A DNA stretch of 11,142 nt from Gonapodya prolifera JEL478 (lineage: Eukaryota; Monoblepharomycota; Monoblepharidomycetes; Monoblepharidales; Gonapodyaceae): contig KQ965844.1 in the NCBI GenBank assembly GCA_001574975.1, positions 4,695-15,836 on the forward strand, written 5' to 3'. Position numbers and translations under genes: made by a program. Below are positions 7,786 through 11,142 of this stretch, piece by piece. Below the pieces are notes generated by a model that saw only the letters and a list, made by a program, of their open reading frames with translations, was not told the DNA's origin and searched no databases. Positions within the stretch are counted from its first letter, which is position 1. The number at the start of each line of letters is the position of its first letter.

Positions 7786-8547
7786 TTACTTCTTGCCTTT
7801 GAGGGGTTCCAGGAGTAATACAGTCTGCCACCAATTCTTTAGTAGCATGCTACTTTGGATGGACTCTCCATTCAGCCTGTTGCAGTTTGGAGTCACAAGA
7901 TCTACCCCACCAGAGAAGACTCTCTCACATGGAGCACTTGACCCTGGTACTGCAAGGTAGTCTTGGGCCATTCGGGCGAGATTTGGATACTCTGCTGAGT
8001 GAACTTTCCACCGGAGAAGAGGTTCCACAGGAGTTGAAGGTAATTGCTCAGCAAGGTATCTGAATTGAGACAACTTCTTTTCATCATTTCTCTGTAAATA
8101 TAAAAGTTCACTTGCCTGTCTAGCTCTGAAACATCACTTGGTCCTTCCAACCTTCTCTTTTTGATTGCATGGAGCAGGATAGGGTTGAGTTTTGATTTCT
8201 CAGGTTCCTCTTCTGCATTATGTACAGCAACTTGAGGGGCATAGTTTCTCTTGTAAAGCTCAGNGACTCTTGAATAGGGGGACCAACTTACTTGAAGCCA
8301 CAATATATATTGGGACCTTGTCAGTCTTGGCATAGTAAGGACTCAACTTGCTAATTGCAACATTTGCTGCATTTTTTAAGACACTGGATGTTGATGGGTT
8401 CTTGATGTAATCGTTCTCAAGCTTGTCACAAATGTAATTGTAAGTCATGAGCATGTTCTGAATTGTTGGATAAGTTTGTTCAGACAGCAGATTTGTGGCA
8501 ACAAAAAAAAACTTGAAGGAAGGAAGTGTCACTGAAAGGTAAGGCAC
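7786..8547 (-). pseudogene. hAT transposase, C-terminal part with dimerisation domain, frameshifted
   Basis: Three overlapping minus-strand frames each carry part of one hAT transposase. From the N-terminal side, 8260-8547 has NLLSEQTYPTIQNMLMTYNY, KLENDY and KVPIYIVAS. Then 7902-8333 has ELYKRNYAPQV and SELDRQVNFYIYRE. Then 7786-8073 has SQFRYLAEQLP, YPNLARMAQDYLAVPGSSA and CERVFSGG. The last is the hAT dimerisation domain (Pfam Dimer_Tnp_hAT); the Glu in CERVFS lies where the third catalytic residue of hAT transposases falls. Frame changes lie near 8264-8310 (with an N at 8264) and near 8075-8095. About 250 residues are present of a family length of roughly 600-700, so the DNA-binding zinc finger and first catalytic residues are missing. 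The right edge at 8547 is where similarity stops, not a start codon. Confidence 0.85.
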
Positions 8548-8590
8548 AGATTGGTGCCGTCGCCCGCCTTACGCGCACGACGCCCTTTCC

Positions 8591-8894
8591 CAACACGACT
8601 CAAGTCGACTTACGGCGCATAGGCCAGCGTTGCTCGCGTTTCCTCGTCAGCGCGGGAGTGCACAGCAAGGGCCTTTCAATCCACCCATTAGGTGTGGGAC
8701 GGTACCATATCGAATGGCTTTTCAGTCTAGCTTTATTGTAACCCGAGTAACTAAACACACTGTGCGAGAGTCGCTAAGCGTACTCTAAGTAAGAAGGGTG
8801 CTCGTGCTACCCTGCAGTGTAATGCCCGAAGTGCCGTGTACGTCTGTACGGTTGTTGCCCCGGCAACAACCACCCAGTGCGCCAATTGTCCTAC
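8591..8894 (-). other. Gag-pol spacer, right of the hAT fragment
   Basis: This is GC-rich sequence downstream of the gag stop. The gag frame stays open for 47 codons past its TGA (to TAG 8751-8753), but the extension shows no motif. A perfect 10-base hairpin lies at 8850-8871. AATAAA (minus strand, about 8733-8738) could serve as a polyadenylation signal for a gag-only transcript, though single words like this are common by chance. Confidence 0.4.
8850..8871 (-). other. Perfect hairpin 23 bases after the gag stop
   Basis: GGTTGTTGCC and GGCAACAACC are perfect reverse complements with a 2-base loop, ten base pairs in all. In the gag transcript the stem would begin 23 bases after the TGA at 8895-8897. 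It is either an RNA structure at the gag-pol junction or a small DNA palindrome. Confidence 0.5.
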
Positions 8895-10475
8895 TCACTT
8901 CCTATAGAAACGTCTGTTCCTGTCATCACGCCTGTTGTCGGGGTCACGACTACCCCGGTAGTCATGATCACCCTGACGGTTGTGACGCTCGTCCTCTTCC
9001 GTGAGAGCCTTGATCCGCGCCACAGTGTAGCCACTGTACTTGCAGCTCCGCGCGGTGTGGTTGTCCAATCCACAGCGCTTGCAGCCTTGGCGACGGGGAG
9101 AGGGGGAACGTCGGCGAGAAGATCCACCCCGGTCGCGGTTGTCGTAATCACGGGAGTGAGAACGATTTCCACGTGGGGGCAACCGGTCGCGGTCCTGAGG
9201 GCGGTAGTCCTGCTTCCGGTTGTTGTTGTTGCCGTTGCCCTTAAACTTCTTGCTGTTCTGGCAGCCACCCTCATCATTAGGGGCGGCGCGCTTCATTGGC
9301 GGTGCAGGTGGGGTCTCGGCGTCAATGACATGCACGTGTGCCGCAGGTGCTGGGGGAGTTGAGGCTGTAGTCAAGGCTGTGGCTGGGGTAGGCGCTGGCG
9401 CCGGTGGCTCGGCCTTCCCGCCAGGCTTAGGGGCGAGCTTCTTCTGGGACGTCATGTGCCTCGCGCAAGCAATGAGCTGCTCGATATCCTCGATGAAGTT
9501 GAAGCGGAGTTGCTGTGCGCGGTCCTCCACCTGGATCCATTGCTCAGGCGTGAGTGCGTTACGAAAGCGGTTGATGGCCGTACTATTGATGAGGGCCTGG
9601 TCGGGGCGAGGCTGGTGGAGGGACGCGGGGTCGAGGTGGGTGTAGAAGTTGCGTGCGTCGGTGAGGCAGTCCCGTGCAAAAGTCTTGGCGGAGACAGCCT
9701 GTCCAGTAGCGTCGACGTTCCAATACCCGGACATTGCGCAATGGCGCATCTTGTTGAGGTAGTGGGGGGAGGCGTGGACGGCGATGACGAACTGGAACTT
9801 TTGCTTGGCCGTGCGAGGGGGAATCGGCCACTGCGAGGTGTTGGGATACAGGTGTACCGGGCGGGGGCACTGCGAGGGGTCCTTAGTGGTAAGCCACCCC
9901 AGGAGGTCTTCGCGGGTGACCATCTTGATGATGACCCTTGTGATGGCGGCCTTGTTGGCGCCCTCTGCCTTGGTGTTCATTATGATACGCTTGGCGCTGC
10001 CCAATACGTTTGACGGGTCGAGCTTTTCAGTGCGATGGTTCTCGAAGCGGATGTTGGGTTTCTCGTCGTCATCGACGTTGACGTCGTCCAGGAAGCCATC
10101 AGCAGCTGCGACTGGATGGACGATCGACTCTTCAGGTCAAAGAAGTAGGATGATGGACTGTGGCGGCTGCGGCGGTAGCATCGGAGGGGTTTGCCGGAGG
10201 CCGCTGACGCGAGATTGCACGGCGGGAGGGGTATCCGGATCGATTTCCATCGAGTCCACGCTCCTAGTGAGGTCCGAGATGCGCCACTCCTTCTTCTTGC
10301 TGCAAATGTCAGAGCAGGGCGATGTGGACGCGCTCGCGCGTTGGGGTGAGGTCGCGGGAGTTGCGGGGCTAGACGCAGTCAAACTTGAAGCAGCAGGGGG
10401 ATTCACCGCGGGGGAAGGGGTGTCTGGCAGGAGGGAGTCGAAGGACGCGTTGGTAGGGTCTCCGTTGTTTGACAT
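8895..10475 (-). pseudogene. gag: Gypsy gag (capsid/nucleocapsid), one internal stop
   Basis: The start chosen is the only in-frame ATG upstream (10473-10475, MSNNGDP). The frame above it is open to 10659-10661 but has no other ATG. Codons 1-112 are Ser/Pro/Thr-rich and end at TGA 10137-10139. The same frame then runs 413 codons to TGA 8895-8897. The middle part (LNKMRHCAMSGYWN, then NRFRNALTPEQWIQVEDRAQQLRFNF) is the capsid-like region. The C-terminal part is Pro/Ala-rich, then Arg/Asp/Ser-rich, with a zinc knuckle CKRCGLDNHTARSC (CX2CX4HX4C, bases 9042-9083) that binds the element RNA. The internal TGA most simply comes from CGA. A downstream in-frame ATG (9978-9980) could give a shortened 361-residue product. 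The full length of about 526 codons fits fungal Gypsy gag proteins. Confidence 0.92.
10137..10139 (-). other. Premature TGA within gag
   Basis: The frame on both sides of this TGA is the same and is open for 112 codons upstream and 413 downstream. One base change (CGA to TGA) explains it. The minus-strand context is TTTGACC, so the lost C would have been in TCG. Confidence 0.85.
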
Positions 10476-10968
10476 CGTGAGTGATGTGCGGCGAGATTTG
10501 ATGGAGCGACGAGAGGCGAGAGAGTTGATGATTGGCAGCGAGGACGAGTTTCCAGGGCTCAATGGCGGGTACGAAGCAGGAGAGAGAGCGATGGGTCCCG
10601 TAGAGACTTGAGGAATGAGTAATGGAGCGAGATTGATGAGTTGGTGGCTCGGAGTTTTTTACGGTGAGGAGCGATGCGGGTAAACTTTCGATCCGCGATT
10701 GCGCCGAGTGGTCGCGATCGGTGAGCGCTAGGGCTAATGAGAAGCTCGGAGACGGTTAGAGCACAATGGAATAAGTGTGAATAGCGATCGGTGTGTAGGA
10801 ATGATGTGGGGGGGGAAGTGACGATGTAAAATGTGATGAGGATCAAACTCAACCGTTAAGCATCCCATACGCAACGATGCTACGATCCCCAGCACTGCGA
10901 CGTCCCCTGCTGGTCTCCGAATCTCCAGAACGGTCCGTGGCGGACGGGATCCGAGATTGATGAGTCGG
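10476..10968 (-). other. 5' leader of the Gypsy element
   Basis: This is the 493 bases between the primer binding site and the gag ATG. A minus-strand frame open across 10559-10852 has no ATG and no motif, and I do not regard it as a gene. The stretch is expected to carry the packaging signal, but I cannot point to a specific structure. Confidence 0.6.
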
Positions 10969-10986
10969 GTCCCGGTCGTCCCCCCA
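10969..10986 (-). other. Primer binding site, tRNA-Pro-like
   Basis: On the minus strand, three bases (TTT) after the CA end of the 5' LTR, the sequence reads TGGGGGGACGACCGGGAC. It fits the reverse complement of a tRNA 3' end: CCA, discriminator C, acceptor strand TCGTCCC, then T-stem CCCGG. A discriminator C before CCA is characteristic of eukaryotic tRNA-Pro. This position and orientation are where first-strand synthesis starts. The tRNA identity is inferred from this pattern. Confidence 0.75.
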
Positions 10987-10989
10987 AAA

Positions 10990-11142
10990 TGTGGTAGAAC
11001 TGATACTTGATCAGCCTCCTAGGGTTATCCAAAGGGTAAGTAGCAGTGCGGGACTAAAGAGGATCGGACAGAGAGAGATGGTAGTATGTGAGATAGATGT
11101 GTATTGGTCTAGCTAGATGAGGCTTCTGAACATATAAATAGT
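10990..11142 (-). repeat. 5' LTR (partial, cut by window end)
   Basis: These are the first 153 bases, counted from the inner edge, of the LTR that should run to about 11226. They match 1776-1928 at 151 positions. The two differences are C in the left copy and T here (1794/11008 and 1833/11047), both at CpG sites. In element orientation the visible part is the end of the LTR and ends CA directly before the primer binding site region. Confidence 0.96.

Larger units (their letters stand above)
7518..8590 (-). mobile_element. hAT-family DNA transposon fragment nested in the Gypsy element
   Basis: The region encodes the C-terminal half of a hAT transposase (see the transposase entry). It is visibly more AT-rich than the sequence on either side, especially 7680-8540. 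Left of the coding part are repeated GAGTT/AACTC words and a 16-base near-repeat, typical of hAT subterminal transposase-binding regions. The N-terminal half of the transposase is absent, and I cannot find convincing terminal inverted repeats. The borders given are those of an 8-base match, CAACACGA at 7510-7517 and 8591-8598, and are only a guess. Unknown bases lie at 7656 and 8264, and a 15-T run at 7691-7705. Confidence 0.6.
1776..11142 (-). mobile_element. Ty3/Gypsy LTR retrotransposon of the chromovirus type, defective, right end beyond window
   Basis: The same 153 bases occur in direct orientation at 1776-1928 and 10990-11142 with two differences. This defines two LTRs that begin TG and, for the complete left copy, end CA (2011-2012). 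Between them, on the minus strand, lie a primer binding site, gag with a zinc knuckle, pol in the order protease, reverse transcriptase, RNase H, integrase (the Ty3/Gypsy order), a C-terminal chromodomain and a purine tract. If the right LTR is as long as the left (237 bases), the element ends at 11226 and is 9451 bases long. About 1.1 kb of that is a nested hAT fragment. All its reading frames are broken, so this copy cannot make its own proteins. Confidence 0.97.

Noticed and set aside
7510-8598. CAACACGA at 7510-7517 and 8591-8598 as the 8-base hAT target duplication
   Set aside because: Length and position fit, but comparing two stretches of about 250 bases gives roughly one 8-base match by chance, and the sequences inside it do not form a clear inverted repeat. 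Used only as provisional borders.
10137-10139. Programmed stop-codon readthrough within gag
   Set aside because: The stop lies inside gag, not at the gag-pol border. One CpG transition explains it, and the copy carries several similar lesions, so decay is simpler than recoding.
9784-10611. 275-codon + strand open frame, and others opposite gag (8877-9362, 9456-10013)
   Set aside because: These are antisense to the gag frame in GC-rich, stop-poor sequence; the zinc knuckle and capsid-like region on the minus strand show which strand is coding.
10559-10852. 97-codon minus-strand frame between primer binding site and gag
   Set aside because: It has no ATG and a low-complexity Ser/Leu/Arg composition, and it lies in the expected leader of the element.

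Overview
The window looks like fungal nuclear DNA, probably from a basidiomycete (Agaricomycete-like). The evidence is short introns with GT...AG borders and CTAAC/CTGAC branch sites, a chromodomain-bearing Ty3/Gypsy element (chromovirus) and a fungal-type hAT transposase. It is mostly one large, broken retrotransposon with a second transposon inside it, sitting in an uncharacterised host gene. I see no CRISPR array, rRNA, tRNA or bacterial-type operon, and no undescribed system that I can defend.

Layout: 1-398 holds nothing I can assign. A TATA box (399-406) and a possible spliced leader (455-632) precede an uncharacterised gene on the + strand. My model for it is exons at 739-785, 967-1288, 1348-1510 and 1651-1775. 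The last exon is cut at 1775/1776 by the left LTR of the Gypsy element.

The Gypsy element lies on the minus strand. From its 5' end (right side of the window) it reads: 5' LTR (10990 to beyond the window end), a tRNA-Pro-like primer binding site (10969-10986), leader, gag with a CCHC zinc knuckle (8895-10475, one internal stop), a spacer, pol (about 6879 down to 2303), a purine tract (2013-2024) and the 3' LTR (1776-2012). Pol runs in the order protease, reverse transcriptase, RNase H, integrase, GPY/F, chromodomain. Pol is disabled by at least three in-frame stops, two unrepaired frameshifts plus one compensated pair, and loss of the first integrase catalytic Asp.

A fragment of a hAT DNA transposon (about 7518-8590; transposase C-terminal region 7786-8547, also frameshifted) sits in the gag-pol spacer, on the same strand as the Gypsy genes. 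Two N bases and a 15-T run there point to locally weak sequence quality.

The order of events I infer is: a host gene; a Gypsy insertion into its exon; a hAT insertion or rearrangement inside the Gypsy (or already carried by it); then CpG-type C-to-T decay. The two LTRs are still 151/153 identical over the visible stretch, so the Gypsy insertion is fairly recent. That contrasts with how badly its genes are damaged.
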